From NCBI RefSeq assembly GCF_005671395.1, contig NZ_CP040428.1:2604001-2668000 (forward strand): DNA of 64,000 bases, written 5' to 3'. Within the stretch, counting starts at the first letter, position 1, and each line of letters starts with the position of its first letter. Source of the stretch: Jejubacter calystegiae (GTDB taxonomy: Bacteria > Pseudomonadota > Gammaproteobacteria > Enterobacterales > Enterobacteriaceae). The notes beneath the pieces were generated by a model. That model had not been told where the DNA came from. It saw only the letters and a program-made list of their open reading frames with translations, and did not search any database. The position numbers and the translations under genes were made by a program. Of this stretch, positions 42,295 through 51,486 are shown piece by piece.

Positions 42295-44481
42295 ATGACA
42301 CCAGACACCGATTCCCGGGATCTTAATGGTTCCGATTCAGATGACATTATCAGAAACGATCCACGCCAGAACCATGACGATCCGCTGCTGGATTGCCTGA
42401 TGATCATGTGCAGGCTGCACGGTATTACCACCAGTCGCAATATCCTGACCGCCGGGTTACCCCTGAAGGCCAATACCCTGACCCTGAGTGCGCTGCCCCG
42501 GGCCGCAGGGCGCGCCGGGCTCAAAGCGCGGGTGATTCAGCGCCCGCTGGCCAATATTCAGGCTATCTCTCTGCCGGCCATTATTCTGCTGAACAATCAG
42601 CAGGCGGCGGTACTGACCGGCTGGGACGAGCAGCAGCAGGCAAAACTGCTGAGCGCCGACACCGAAGGCGGCGAACTGCGGGTGCCGCTGGAAGAGCTGG
42701 AAGCCAGCTATAGCGGTAAAACGGTGTTCATGCAGCCGGAGCATGACTACGATTCACAGCCCACGGCGACCATTCCGCGTACCAAATCCTGGTTTCAGGA
42801 TACGCTGCGGCTGTCGAAGCTCCTCTATCTGGATGCCGTGGTCGCCAGTTTTCTGATCAACATCATCGCTCTGGCGGCACCGCTGTTTGTGATGAACGTC
42901 TATGACCGGGTGGTGCCGAATCAGGCCACCGCTACCCTGTGGGTGCTGGCTATCGGCATTACCATCGCCTTTGTTTTCGATTTCGTATTAAAGATATTGC
43001 GCGCTATCTGCCTGGATATTGCCGGTAAGAAGACTGACCTTATCGTTTCCGCCGGGCTGTTTGAACGGCTGCTGGGCATGAAGATGAAGCTACGACCGGC
43101 GCGGGTGGGGAGCTTCGCTCAGAACTTTCAGGAGTATCAGTCGCTGCGGGACTTTCTCTCTTCGCTGACGCTGACCGCGCTTATCGATTTTCCGTTTACC
43201 CTGCTGATTCTGCTGGTGATCGCCATTATCGGCGGTCCGCTGGTGCTGATTCCGCTGCTCTGTTACCCCCTGGCGATACTGATTAACTGGATGATTCAAC
43301 GACCGCTGATGTCCAGCATTCAGAAATCCTTCCGGCTCTCTTCCGAGCGTCAGGCGATGCTGGTGGAAACCCTGACCGGCCTGGATGCGATTAAGGTCAA
43401 TAACGCGCAAAGCGAACGTCAGTATCTGTGGGAGCAGATTATCGGCCAGTTGAGCAAGCTGGAACTGCGGGTGAAGTCGCTCTCTTACGTGGCGGTGAAC
43501 TTCACCTTCTGGCTGCAACAGGCCAGCGGCGTGGCGCTGATTGTCGCGGGGGTGTACACCATTATGGGCGGCAACCTCACCACCGGCGGGCTGATTGCCT
43601 GCTATCTGCTGCATCGCCGGGCCATGCTGCCCATCGGCCAGTTCTGTAGCCTGATGACCCGTTACCAGCGGGCCAGAATGACCAAGGGCACCATCGATCG
43701 CATGATGAGTCTGGAACAGGAAACTCAGGAAGACGAAGTGCCGCTGCGTCGCGAATCCCTGTCCGGCGCCATTGAACTGCGGGACGTAACCTTCTGCTAC
43801 CCGGGCAACCGCTATACCTCGCTGAATAATATCTCTCTGACCATTACGCCGGGCGAGAAGGTGGGGATTATTGGCCGCACCGGCTCCGGCAAGAGTTCGC
43901 TGGCCAAACTGCTGCTGGGCTTTTACCAGCCGGATGCCGGTAGCGTGCTGATCGATGGCATCGATGCCCGCCAGCTCGATGTTCACGACCTGCGCCATAA
44001 CATCGGTTACGCCCCCCAGGATATCCATCTGTTTAGCGGCACGCTGCGCGATAACCTGGTCTATGGCGCCAGCTACGTGGATGAAGAAACCATGCTGCGG
44101 GTGGCGCGCCTGACCGGAGTGCATGAATTCGCCCGCCGTCACCCTTCCGGCTACAACATGCAGGTAGGCGAGAGGGGGATGAACCTTTCCGGCGGCCAGC
44201 GTCAGGCGGTGGCGCTGGCGCGATCGCTGCTGCTCGATCCGCCGATTCTGCTGATGGACGAGCCGACCAGCTCCATGGATAACACCAGCGAAGATCTGAT
44301 CAAGAAAGCGCTGGTGCCGGTCGTTGCCAGCAAAACGTTGCTGCTGGTGACGCACCGCGCCTCGCTGCTGAGCCTGGTGGACCGGTTAATCATTCTCGAC
44401 AACGGCAAAATCATCGCCGATGGACCGAAAGAGAGCGTGATGAGCGCGTTGAAGAAGGGGCAAATCCATGCGAATCGTTGA
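42295..44481 (+). CDS. lapB: LapB, type I secretion ABC transporter
   Basis: A 728-residue exporter. The N-terminal 150 residues are a C39-like domain (DPLLDCLMIMCRLHG), of the type that binds but does not cut the substrate in RTX and LapB exporters. Six membrane helices follow, then the ATPase with Walker A GRTGSGKSS, signature LSGGQRQ and Walker B ILLMDEPTSSMD. It overlaps lapC by 14 bases. Confidence 0.92.
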   Translation: MTPDTDSRDLNGSDSDDIIRNDPRQNHDDPLLDCLMIMCRLHGITTSRNILTAGLPLKANTLTLSALPRAAGRAGLKARVIQRPLANIQAISLPAIILLNNQQAAVLTGWDEQQQAKLLSADTEGGELRVPLEELEASYSGKTVFMQPEHDYDSQPTATIPRTKSWFQDTLRLSKLLYLDAVVASFLINIIALAAPLFVMNVYDRVVPNQATATLWVLAIGITIAFVFDFVLKILRAICLDIAGKKTDLIVSAGLFERLLGMKMKLRPARVGSFAQNFQEYQSLRDFLSSLTLTALIDFPFTLLILLVIAIIGGPLVLIPLLCYPLAILINWMIQRPLMSSIQKSFRLSSERQAMLVETLTGLDAIKVNNAQSERQYLWEQIIGQLSKLELRVKSLSYVAVNFTFWLQQASGVALIVAGVYTIMGGNLTTGGLIACYLLHRRAMLPIGQFCSLMTRYQRARMTKGTIDRMMSLEQETQEDEVPLRRESLSGAIELRDVTFCYPGNRYTSLNNISLTITPGEKVGIIGRTGSGKSSLAKLLLGFYQPDAGSVLIDGIDARQLDVHDLRHNIGYAPQDIHLFSGTLRDNLVYGASYVDEETMLRVARLTGVHEFARRHPSGYNMQVGERGMNLSGGQRQAVALARSLLLDPPILLMDEPTSSMDNTSEDLIKKALVPVVASKTLLLVTHRASLLSLVDRLIILDNGKIIADGPKESVMSALKKGQIHANR

Positions 44482-45832
44482 CAGGCTTCGCCGCCTGATG
44501 AGGTGGCTGTCCGGGGATAAACACGCCGAACAATTTACCACTAACGAAGTGAATAAAGCGCTGCTGGATGACTCGCCCCAGGTGGTAAGGGTGACTATCT
44601 GGGCCATTCTGGCGTTTATCCTCGTCATGCTTATCTGGTCGTCGCTGGCCAGTATCGACGAAGTGACTCGCGGGGAAGGGCGCACCGTGCCCTCATCGCG
44701 GCTGCAAAAGATCCAGAACCTGGAAGGGGGGATTGTCTCTCAGGTTTATGTACATGAGGGGCAGATAGTCAAACCCGGCGAACCGCTGGTGCGGCTGGAT
44801 GACACCCGCTTTCGCTCCAATGCCGGTGAAACCAAAGCTGACCGGCTTTCTCTGGAGGCCCGCATTCAGCGGCTGACCGCGCAGCTTAACGATGCGCAAA
44901 CCCTGACCCTGGCGCCGGAGATAGTTAACCAGGCGCCGGAAATCGCCGATGGCGAAATGAAACTGTTTACCAGCGTGAAGAATCGTATTCAGGGCGAAAT
45001 TGGCGGTCTGGAAGAGCAACTGGTGCAGAAGAAACAGGATCTGCTGGATTTTCGGGCCAAAGAGGGACAATACCGCAACAGTCTGAGCCTGCTGCGTCAG
45101 GAGATCAGAATGTCTGAGCCGCTGGTGGCGAAGGGGGCTATCTCCAAAGTGGAAGTGCTGCGCCTGCGCCGTTCAGAGGTGGAAACCCGCGGTCAGCTGG
45201 AATCGGTGACTCTGGCTATTCCTCGTGCCGAAGCCGCCGTGAAAGAGACCGAAAGCAAGATTGCCGAAACCCGTGGCCGCTACCGCAGCGAGGCGCTCTC
45301 GCAGCTAAACGAAGCCCGCACTGAACTGAGCAAGACCCAGGCTTCAGGTAAAGCCATTGAGGACAGGGTTAACCGAACCCTGGTCACTTCGCCGGTGCGC
45401 GGTATTGTGCAGCAGGTGTTGGTGAACACCATCGGCGGCGTTATTCAGCCTGGCAGCGATATGGTCGAGATCGTCCCGCTGGACGACACCCTGTTGGTTG
45501 AGGCCAAAATCCGGCCCCAGGATATCGCCTTTCTGCATCCCGGCCAGGAGGCCAGCGTCAAGTTTACCGCCTACGACTACACCATCTACGGCGGTCTGAA
45601 AGGAAAACTGGAGCAGATAAGCCCGGATACCGTGACGGATAAAGAGGGCAATAGCTACTACGTCATCCGTATCCGCACCGACAAAAACCACCTGGGCAGC
45701 GATAACAAACCGCTGTTGATTATTCCGGGGATGGTGGCGTCGGTGGATATTATCACCGGCAGAAAGACCATTCTTTCCTACCTGCTGAAGCCGATTCTGC
45801 GCGCCAGGGCCGAGGCGTTTCGCGAGCGGTAA
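44468..45832 (+). CDS. lapC: LapC, membrane fusion protein (HlyD family)
   Basis: A 454-residue periplasmic adaptor: a cytoplasmic N-terminus, one membrane helix (IWAILAFILVMLIWSSLA), a barrel-lipoyl region (VPSSRLQKIQNLEGGIV), a long coiled coil (about 110-300) and the C-terminal beta-barrel domain with a conserved LKPI end. It links LapB to LapE. This is the last gene of the lap operon; a hairpin repeat follows. Confidence 0.92.
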   Translation: MRIVDRLRRLMRWLSGDKHAEQFTTNEVNKALLDDSPQVVRVTIWAILAFILVMLIWSSLASIDEVTRGEGRTVPSSRLQKIQNLEGGIVSQVYVHEGQIVKPGEPLVRLDDTRFRSNAGETKADRLSLEARIQRLTAQLNDAQTLTLAPEIVNQAPEIADGEMKLFTSVKNRIQGEIGGLEEQLVQKKQDLLDFRAKEGQYRNSLSLLRQEIRMSEPLVAKGAISKVEVLRLRRSEVETRGQLESVTLAIPRAEAAVKETESKIAETRGRYRSEALSQLNEARTELSKTQASGKAIEDRVNRTLVTSPVRGIVQQVLVNTIGGVIQPGSDMVEIVPLDDTLLVEAKIRPQDIAFLHPGQEASVKFTAYDYTIYGGLKGKLEQISPDTVTDKEGNSYYVIRIRTDKNHLGSDNKPLLIIPGMVASVDIITGRKTILSYLLKPILRARAEAFRER

Positions 45833-45847
45833 TCACTCTTTTTATCC

Positions 45848-45868
45848 CCCTCTCCCTCCGGGAGAGGG
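45848..45868. repeat. Hairpin repeat CCCTCTCCC / GGGAGAGGG
   Basis: A perfect 9-base stem with loop TCC starts 15 bases after the lapC stop and is followed by ACGGGGTGAGGG. This is a common dispersed intergenic sequence in enterobacteria. Here it may serve as terminator or mRNA-end protection for the lap operon. Confidence 0.65.
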
Positions 45869-45981
45869 ACGGGGTGAGGGTAAAAGACCGCTTCAGCGTG
45901 CCATTTTTTGGCGGAATTCAAAGAAAACCTTAGATTTCCAGGATATGTTACCGGGTCGTGTCAGGAAGAGGTCGGCCAGGT

Positions 45982-47673
45982 ATGTACGGATTTAATTTAG
46001 TGTTACTGCTGCTACAGCAGATGTGCGTGTTTCTGGTCATCGCCTGGCTAATGAGTAAGACCCGCCTGTTTATCCCCCTGGTGCAGGTCACCGTGCGCCT
46101 GCCGCACAAATTTCTGTGTTACGTCGTTTTCTCTATTTTCTGCATTATGGGCACCTGGTTCGGGCTGCATTTCGAGGATTCCATTGCCAACACCCGCGCC
46201 ATTGGCGCCGTGATGGGGGGACTGCTGGGGGGCCCGGTGGTGGGCGGCCTGGTGGGGCTTACTGGCGGATTGCATCGCTACTCGCTGGGGGGCATGACGG
46301 CGGTCAGTTGTATGATTTCCACCATTACCGAAGGGCTGCTGGCGGGGTTGATGCACCGCTATCTGATCCGGCGCGGGCGGGCCGATAAAGTTTTCAGTCC
46401 GCTAACGGCGGGCTGCGTCACCCTGGTGGTGGAAGTCATTCAGATGCTGATTATCCTGGCGGTGGCCCGGCCGTATCAGGAAGCGCTCAACTTGGTCAGC
46501 AATATCGCCGCGCCGATGATTATTACCAACAGCGTAGGTGCGGCGCTGTTTATGCGCATACTGCTGGACCGGCGGGCTATGTTTGAAAAATATACCTCGG
46601 CTTTTTCCGCCACCGCGCTGCGGGTGGCGGCAGCCACCGAGGGGATTTTGCGCCAGGGCTTTAACCAGGAAAACAGCCTCAAAGTGGCTCAGGTGCTGCA
46701 TCACGAGCTGGATATCGGCGCCGTGGCGATTACCGATTGCGAAAAGCTGCTGGCCTTTATCGGCACCGGTTCCGATCACCATCTGGCCGGGCGCCCGGTC
46801 TCTTCCGGGTATACCTGGCGTGCGATAGAGACCGGCGAAGTGGTCTATGCCGACGGTAATGAGGTGCCTTACCGCTGTTCTCTGCATCCCAACTGCAAAC
46901 TGGGATCCACTCTGGTGATTCCCCTGCGCGGCGAAAACCAGCGGGTGATTGGCGCCATTAAGCTTTATGAAGAGAAGAACCGGTTGTTCAGCTCCATTAA
47001 CCGAACCCTGGGCGAGGGTATCGCCCAGCTACTGTCGGCCCAGATTCTGGCGGGGCAGTATGAGCGCCAGAAAGCGCTGCTGGCCCAGTCCGAGATCAAA
47101 CTGCTGCACGCTCAGGTGAATCCTCACTTCCTGTTTAACGCCCTGAATACGCTAAAGGCGGTGATTCGCAACGACAGCGAGCGCGCCGGACAGCTGGTGC
47201 AGTATCTCTCGACCTTCTTCCGTAAAAATTTGAAACGCTCGTCAGAGGTCGCCACGCTGGGCGACGAGCTGGAGCACGTTAACGCCTATCTGCAAATTGA
47301 ACAGGCGCGCTTTCAGTCCCGGCTCCATGTGGCGCTGGAGGTGCCAGAGGATCTAAAGCAATATCAGCTTCCGGCCTTCACCTTACAACCCATCGTAGAA
47401 AATGCCATTAAGCACGGCACTTCGCAGCTACTGGGCGACGGCGAAGTGATGATTCGCGCCAGTCTTGAGCAACAGAACCTGATGCTGGTGGTGGAAGATA
47501 ACGCCGGGCTGTATTGCAGTGACAATATCAGCCATCAGGGCCTGGGAATGAACCTGGTGGATAAGCGTCTGCGGGCGCGTTTTGGCGACGACTACGGCAT
47601 TTCCGTCGCCTGCGAGCCGGAACAGTACACCCGTATCGTGCTGCGGCTGCCCGTTGAGGAGAGGATATGTTAA
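45982..47673 (+). CDS. btsS: BtsS, LytS-type sensor kinase for pyruvate
   Basis: A 563-residue histidine kinase very close to E. coli BtsS (561). The N-terminus has the 5TM LytS membrane region, then a GAF domain, then the kinase with His in [16 protein letters not shown] and the ATPase part. The start ATG 45982 ([14 protein letters not shown]) matches the E. coli N-terminus; the longer frame from 45958 is not supported. BtsS senses external pyruvate. Its stop overlaps the btsR start. Confidence 0.95.
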   Translation: MYGFNLVLLLLQQMCVFLVIAWLMSKTRLFIPLVQVTVRLPHKFLCYVVFSIFCIMGTWFGLHFEDSIANTRAIGAVMGGLLGGPVVGGLVGLTGGLHRYSLGGMTAVSCMISTITEGLLAGLMHRYLIRRGRADKVFSPLTAGCVTLVVEVIQMLIILAVARPYQEALNLVSNIAAPMIITNSVGAALFMRILLDRRAMFEKYTSAFSATALRVAAATEGILRQGFNQENSLKVAQVLHHELDIGAVAITDCEKLLAFIGTGSDHHLAGRPVSSGYTWRAIETGEVVYADGNEVPYRCSLHPNCKLGSTLVIPLRGENQRVIGAIKLYEEKNRLFSSINRTLGEGIAQLLSAQILAGQYERQKALLAQSEIKLLHAQVNPHFLFNALNTLKAVIRNDSERAGQLVQYLSTFFRKNLKRSSEVATLGDELEHVNAYLQIEQARFQSRLHVALEVPEDLKQYQLPAFTLQPIVENAIKHGTSQLLGDGEVMIRASLEQQNLMLVVEDNAGLYCSDNISHQGLGMNLVDKRLRARFGDDYGISVACEPEQYTRIVLRLPVEERIC

Positions 47674-48386
47674 GGGTACTGATTGTCGATGATGAACCGC
47701 TGGCCAGGGAAAACCTGCGGGTTCTGTTGCAGGATGAAAGCGATATCGAAATCCTGGGGGAGTGCGCCAACGCCGTCGAGGCCATTGGCGCGGTGCACCG
47801 GCTGCGCCCGGATATTCTGTTTCTGGATATCCAGATGCCGCGCATTAGCGGGCTGGAAATGGTCAGCATGCTCGACCCGGAACGGCGCCCGTGGGTCGTC
47901 TTTCTGACCGCGTTTGACGAGTACGCCCTTCAGGCCTTTGAAGAGCACGCCTTCGACTATCTGCTCAAGCCCATTGAGGCGGCCCGACTGGAAAAGACGC
48001 TGAACCGCTTGCGTCAGAGCCGTCAGGCCCAGGATCTGTCGCGGCTGCCCGGGGGAGAGCCGCCGCTGAAGTTTATCCCTTGTAGCGGCCAGAATCGTAT
48101 CTGGCTGTTGCCCATCGACGATGTCGCTTATGTCAGTAGCCGCGCGGGCGGGGTCTGGGTGGCCAGTAAAGAGGGCAAGGAAGGGGCCACCGAACTGACG
48201 CTGCGTACCCTGGAAGAGCGCACGCCGCTGCTGCGATCCCACCGTCAGTACCTGGTGAATATGGCGCATTTACAGGAAATTCGCCTGGAGGATAACGGCC
48301 TGGCCGAACTGCGGTTACGTAACGGTCAGACCGTGCCGGTCAGCCGCCGTTACCTTAAAACGTTGAAGGAGGCGTTGGGGTTGTAG
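47667..48386 (+). CDS. btsR: BtsR, LytTR response regulator
   Basis: A 239-residue regulator, the same length as in E. coli. The receiver domain has the phosphoryl Asp in [13 protein letters not shown], and the C-terminal LytTR domain binds direct repeats in DNA. It is translationally coupled to btsS. The expected target btsT lies only about 3 kb away, and two candidate boxes are found before it. The gene ends 4 bases from the convergent ccdB. Confidence 0.95.
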   Translation: MLRVLIVDDEPLARENLRVLLQDESDIEILGECANAVEAIGAVHRLRPDILFLDIQMPRISGLEMVSMLDPERRPWVVFLTAFDEYALQAFEEHAFDYLLKPIEAARLEKTLNRLRQSRQAQDLSRLPGGEPPLKFIPCSGQNRIWLLPIDDVAYVSSRAGGVWVASKEGKEGATELTLRTLEERTPLLRSHRQYLVNMAHLQEIRLEDNGLAELRLRNGQTVPVSRRYLKTLKEALGL

Positions 48387-48390
48387 GGGG

Positions 48391-48699
48391 TTAGAATCCA
48401 TCCAGCATAAAATCCAGCGCGGCCTTGATTTCCTGGCGCCAGGGGCTGGCATCCATGACCTCGTTACCCAGTTGAGTACGCCGGACGCTGGCCATTTCAT
48501 GGGTCATGACCAGATAGTCGTGACCTTCAATGGCAATCAATGGTGTCAGGCGTTTTACCGGTTGTGTACGCATCTGCGTAGCCGGGAATAGGGGAATAAC
48601 CAGGAGAGTGTGCAACTCATCGATAATATTGCTTTGAACATCAAGCAGATAAGGGTACGCCTTGCTGTTGCCGTTATTACGATAAATTCGATATTGCAT
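48391..48699 (-). CDS. ccdB: CcdB-family toxin
   Basis: A 102-residue CcdB homologue (DVQSNIIDELHTLLVIPLFP and HEMASVRRTQLGNEV are in family positions). Plasmid CcdB poisons DNA gyrase through the C-terminal Trp-Gly-Ile; this protein ends Asp-Gly-Phe, so the Trp is missing. The fold is intact in length, but strong gyrase poisoning is uncertain. It follows ccdA by 2 bases. Confidence 0.88.
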   Translation of the reverse strand: MQYRIYRNNGNSKAYPYLLDVQSNIIDELHTLLVIPLFPATQMRTQPVKRLTPLIAIEGHDYLVMTHEMASVRRTQLGNEVMDASPWRQEIKAALDFMLDGF

Positions 48700-48701
48700 C
48701 G

Positions 48702-48941
48702 TTAAAATGTCCGGTCATCGTCAGACAGCAGTCCATGCTCATCGGAAATTCGGTTGAGCTCCTGGAGTCCGGCGCGGTTTTCCCGTTTCCATGCCTCTTC
48801 TTCATTTTTGCGAATTTCGTGCTTTAGCGCTTCCGCCAGGGTTGCGGACAAATTGATCCCGGCAGCTCTGGCCTGCTGCAGTAGCCAGGGTTCCAGCGTT
48901 ACGCTGATGGTCTTTTTAGGTTGGGCATAAGCTTGTGACAT
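48702..48941 (-). CDS. ccdA: CcdA-family antitoxin
   Basis: A 79-residue antitoxin: an N-terminal ribbon-helix-helix DNA-binding part (KKTISVTLEPWLLQQARA) and a flexible C-terminal tail (HGLLSDDDRTF) that binds CcdB. Order and spacing with ccdB are those of standard ccdAB loci. It separates btsR from btsT. Confidence 0.9.
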   Translation of the reverse strand: MSQAYAQPKKTISVTLEPWLLQQARAAGINLSATLAEALKHEIRKNEEEAWKRENRAGLQELNRISDEHGLLSDDDRTF

Positions 48942-49022
48942 GGGTTTTTCTCCATAGCAACATGTGTAGTTAACACATGTGAGCAGTATGGTGGCAGGCT
49001 ATGGTTGAATCAAGAAATAAAA

Positions 49023-49046
49023 AAAGGGGCCGTCACCAGCCCCTTT
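49023..49046 (-). terminator. Intrinsic terminator of btsT
   Basis: On the minus strand an 8-base stem AAAGGGGC / GCCCCTTT with an 8-base loop is followed by a run of T. It lies 20 bases after the btsT stop. Confidence 0.85.
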
Positions 49047-49065
49047 GACAATTCACCTCGCGGCA

Positions 49066-51219
49066 TTAATGCCCCGAAGAGACCTTCACACCGCCTTCCG
49101 GAATCGGAACGTACGGCGTTTCTTTGTCGGTGCGCTCCGGATTATTACGCACCTGTAGCCAGGTCTTCACGCCATAGAACAGGATGCTGTACACCACCAC
49201 CAGGAACAGAATGCTCAGGGTGGCGTTGGTGTAGTTGTTCACCACAATGTGGTTCATATTGGTAATCTGCTCTGCGGTCAGGCTGGAACCCTGCTGTGCG
49301 ATCTGCTCCTTATACAGCCGGGCCATATAGAAGAAGCCTTCCATCTGCGGGTTGTTGCTGAACAGCTTAAGGCCCAGCGCCCAGGTGGTGCAGATAAGCA
49401 GCCAGATAGCCGGCAGCATGGTGACCCAGATGTAGCGGGTGCGCTTCATCTTAATCAGGATCACGGTGCCCAGAATCAGCGCCACGGCGGCCAGCATCTG
49501 GTTAGAGATACCGAACAGCGGCCACAGGCTCTTCACGCCGCCCAGCGGATCCACCACGCCCTGATACAGCAGATAGCCCCACAGCCCTACGCAACCGGCG
49601 GTGCCGACGATACCGGCAGGCAGCGAGTTGGTTTTCTTCAGGAACGGAATAAAGTTACCCAGCAGATCCTGGAGCATAAAGCGACCGGAGCGGGTACCGG
49701 CGTCCAGGGCGGTCAGGATGAACAGCGCTTCGAACAGAATCCCAAAGTGATACCAGAAGCCCATATCGGCCGCCGGAATGATCTTATGGAACACGTGGGC
49801 GATACCGACTGCCAGGGTCGGTGCGCCGCCTGCGCGGTTCAGCACCGAAGGTTCACCGATATCCTTCGCGGTTTGCAGGATCTGCTCCGGCGAAATCACA
49901 AAGCCCCAGGAACTGACAGTCGCTGCCGCATGGACCGTGGCCTCTTTCAGTTGGGCCATAATCATCGGCGCCTGATCGGTGCCCAGTTCATGCAGGTTCG
50001 GCATGGTAATGCCAAGACCGGCTGGTGGAGTGTTCATGGCGAAGTAAAGACCCGGCTCGATAATCGATGCCGCCACCAGCGCCATAATGGCGACGAAGGA
50101 CTCCATCAGCATGGCGCCGTAGCCAATGAAACGGGCGTCGGTTTCACAGGCCAGCAGCTTAGGCGTGGTGCCGGATGCGATAAGCGCATGGAAGCCGGAA
50201 ACCGCGCCGCAGGCGATGGTGATAAACAGGAACGGGAACAGCGCCCCTTTCCACAGCGGACCGGTACCGTCGATATACTGAGTCACCGCCGGCATTTTCA
50301 GATCCGGGTTCAGGATCACAATCCCCAGCGCCAGACCGACAATAACCCCAATCTTCAGGAAGGTGGCCAGATAGTCGCGCGGCGCCAGAATCAGCCAGAC
50401 TGGCAGCAGAGCGGAGACAAAAGCGTAACCGATCAGCGCATAAGTGATGGTGGTGTCTTTAAAGGTCAGCGCCGGTCCCCAGTAAGGATCGTGGGCGATA
50501 ACGCCGCCAAACCAGATGGAAGCCACCAGCAGCACAATGCCGATAACGGAAACCTCACCCACCCGGCCCGGGCGAAGAAATCGCATATAGATGCCCATAA
50601 ACAGCGCAATCGGCACCGTGGAGCAGACGGTAAATACCCCCCACGGGCTTTCGGCCAGGGCTTTCACCACAATCAGCGCCAGCACCGCCAGGATGATAAT
50701 CATGATCAGGAAGCAGCCGAACAGCGCGATGGTGCCCGGAACCCGGCCCATCTCTTCTTTGATCATCTCACCCAGCGAGGCACCGTTACGGCGCGAGGAG
50801 ATAAACAGCACCATAAAGTCCTGCACTGCGCCCGCCAGCACCACACCGGCCAGCAGCCACAGGGTTCCCGGCAGGTAGCCCATCTGGGCGGCGAGTACCG
50901 GCCCCACCAGCGGACCGGCACCGGCAATGGCGGCAAAGTGGTGACCGAACAACACATAGCGGTTGGTGGGCACGTAGTTAAGGCCATCGTTGTTGATGAC
51001 CGCAGGGGTGGCGCGCGTCGGATCGAGCTTCATGACCTTCTGCGCGATATAGAGACTGTAATAGCGATAAGCGACCAGATAGACCGACACCGAGGCGGCG
51101 ACTATCCAGAGTGCGCTGACGTGTTCGCCGCGCCGTAGCGCAACCACCGCCAGACAGCACGCACCGAATATCCCCAGTGCGACCCAGGGGATGTGCCTGA
51201 TGAGTTTGTTGTTATTCAT
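49066..51219 (-). CDS. btsT: BtsT, pyruvate:proton symporter (CstA family)
   Basis: A 717-residue polytopic membrane protein, nearly collinear with E. coli BtsT (716): HIPWVALGIFGACCLAVVAL at the start, LRRGEHVSALW next, and a C-terminal PYVPIPEGG. The CstA family imports pyruvate or peptides; this is the BtsT branch rather than CstA. ATG 51219 matches the E. coli start; the frame is open to 51333 but lacks similarity. In E. coli the gene is far from btsSR, while here it is adjacent. Confidence 0.93.
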   Translation of the reverse strand: MNNNKLIRHIPWVALGIFGACCLAVVALRRGEHVSALWIVAASVSVYLVAYRYYSLYIAQKVMKLDPTRATPAVINNDGLNYVPTNRYVLFGHHFAAIAGAGPLVGPVLAAQMGYLPGTLWLLAGVVLAGAVQDFMVLFISSRRNGASLGEMIKEEMGRVPGTIALFGCFLIMIIILAVLALIVVKALAESPWGVFTVCSTVPIALFMGIYMRFLRPGRVGEVSVIGIVLLVASIWFGGVIAHDPYWGPALTFKDTTITYALIGYAFVSALLPVWLILAPRDYLATFLKIGVIVGLALGIVILNPDLKMPAVTQYIDGTGPLWKGALFPFLFITIACGAVSGFHALIASGTTPKLLACETDARFIGYGAMLMESFVAIMALVAASIIEPGLYFAMNTPPAGLGITMPNLHELGTDQAPMIMAQLKEATVHAAATVSSWGFVISPEQILQTAKDIGEPSVLNRAGGAPTLAVGIAHVFHKIIPAADMGFWYHFGILFEALFILTALDAGTRSGRFMLQDLLGNFIPFLKKTNSLPAGIVGTAGCVGLWGYLLYQGVVDPLGGVKSLWPLFGISNQMLAAVALILGTVILIKMKRTRYIWVTMLPAIWLLICTTWALGLKLFSNNPQMEGFFYMARLYKEQIAQQGSSLTAEQITNMNHIVVNNYTNATLSILFLVVVYSILFYGVKTWLQVRNNPERTDKETPYVPIPEGGVKVSSGH

Positions 51220-51339
51220 AGGGACCTGCTTGTCTTTTTTTTGCTGTTTGTTGACTAAGAGAAGGCCGCACTGACTCCTGTCGCGGCCGGGGGTAAAAAA
51301 GGTTTTTTTAAGCGTTGGCCCGTATAGTCGCAAATTTGT

Positions 51340-51371
51340 ACAGCGGTCTGGGGGAAAGTTGATTAAGCGGT
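51340..51371 (-). promoter_or_regulatory. BtsR direct-repeat boxes before btsT
   Basis: On the minus strand ACCGCTTA (51371-51364) and ACCGCTGT (51347-51340) are direct repeats with a 16-base spacer, about 120-150 bases before the btsT ATG. They resemble the ACC(G/A)CT(C/T)A repeats bound by BtsR at the E. coli gene, with changes in the last positions. I am not sure the spacer equals that in E. coli. Confidence 0.6.
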
Positions 51372-51460
51372 CGTATGGCGTGGCGAACGGTTGCTGCGTC
51401 GCCCGAGCGGTTATCCGGCGTCGCTAACGGCTTGAAATATGTGATTAATGTCTCATAAAA

Positions 51461-51482
51461 CGGGCCGCCGGACGGCAGCCCG
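51461..51482 (-). terminator. Intrinsic terminator of the rut operon
   Basis: A 10-base stem on the minus strand, CGGGCTGCCG / CGGCGGCCCG with a 2-base loop and one G-T pair, followed by TTTTATG, begins 4 bases after the rutG stop. Confidence 0.85.
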
Positions 51483-51486
51483 GGGT

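Noticed and set aside
49249-51138. A 629-codon plus-strand frame opposite btsT
   Set aside because: It is antisense to a near-identical BtsT. The high His/Gln content is typical of antisense frames of membrane proteins.
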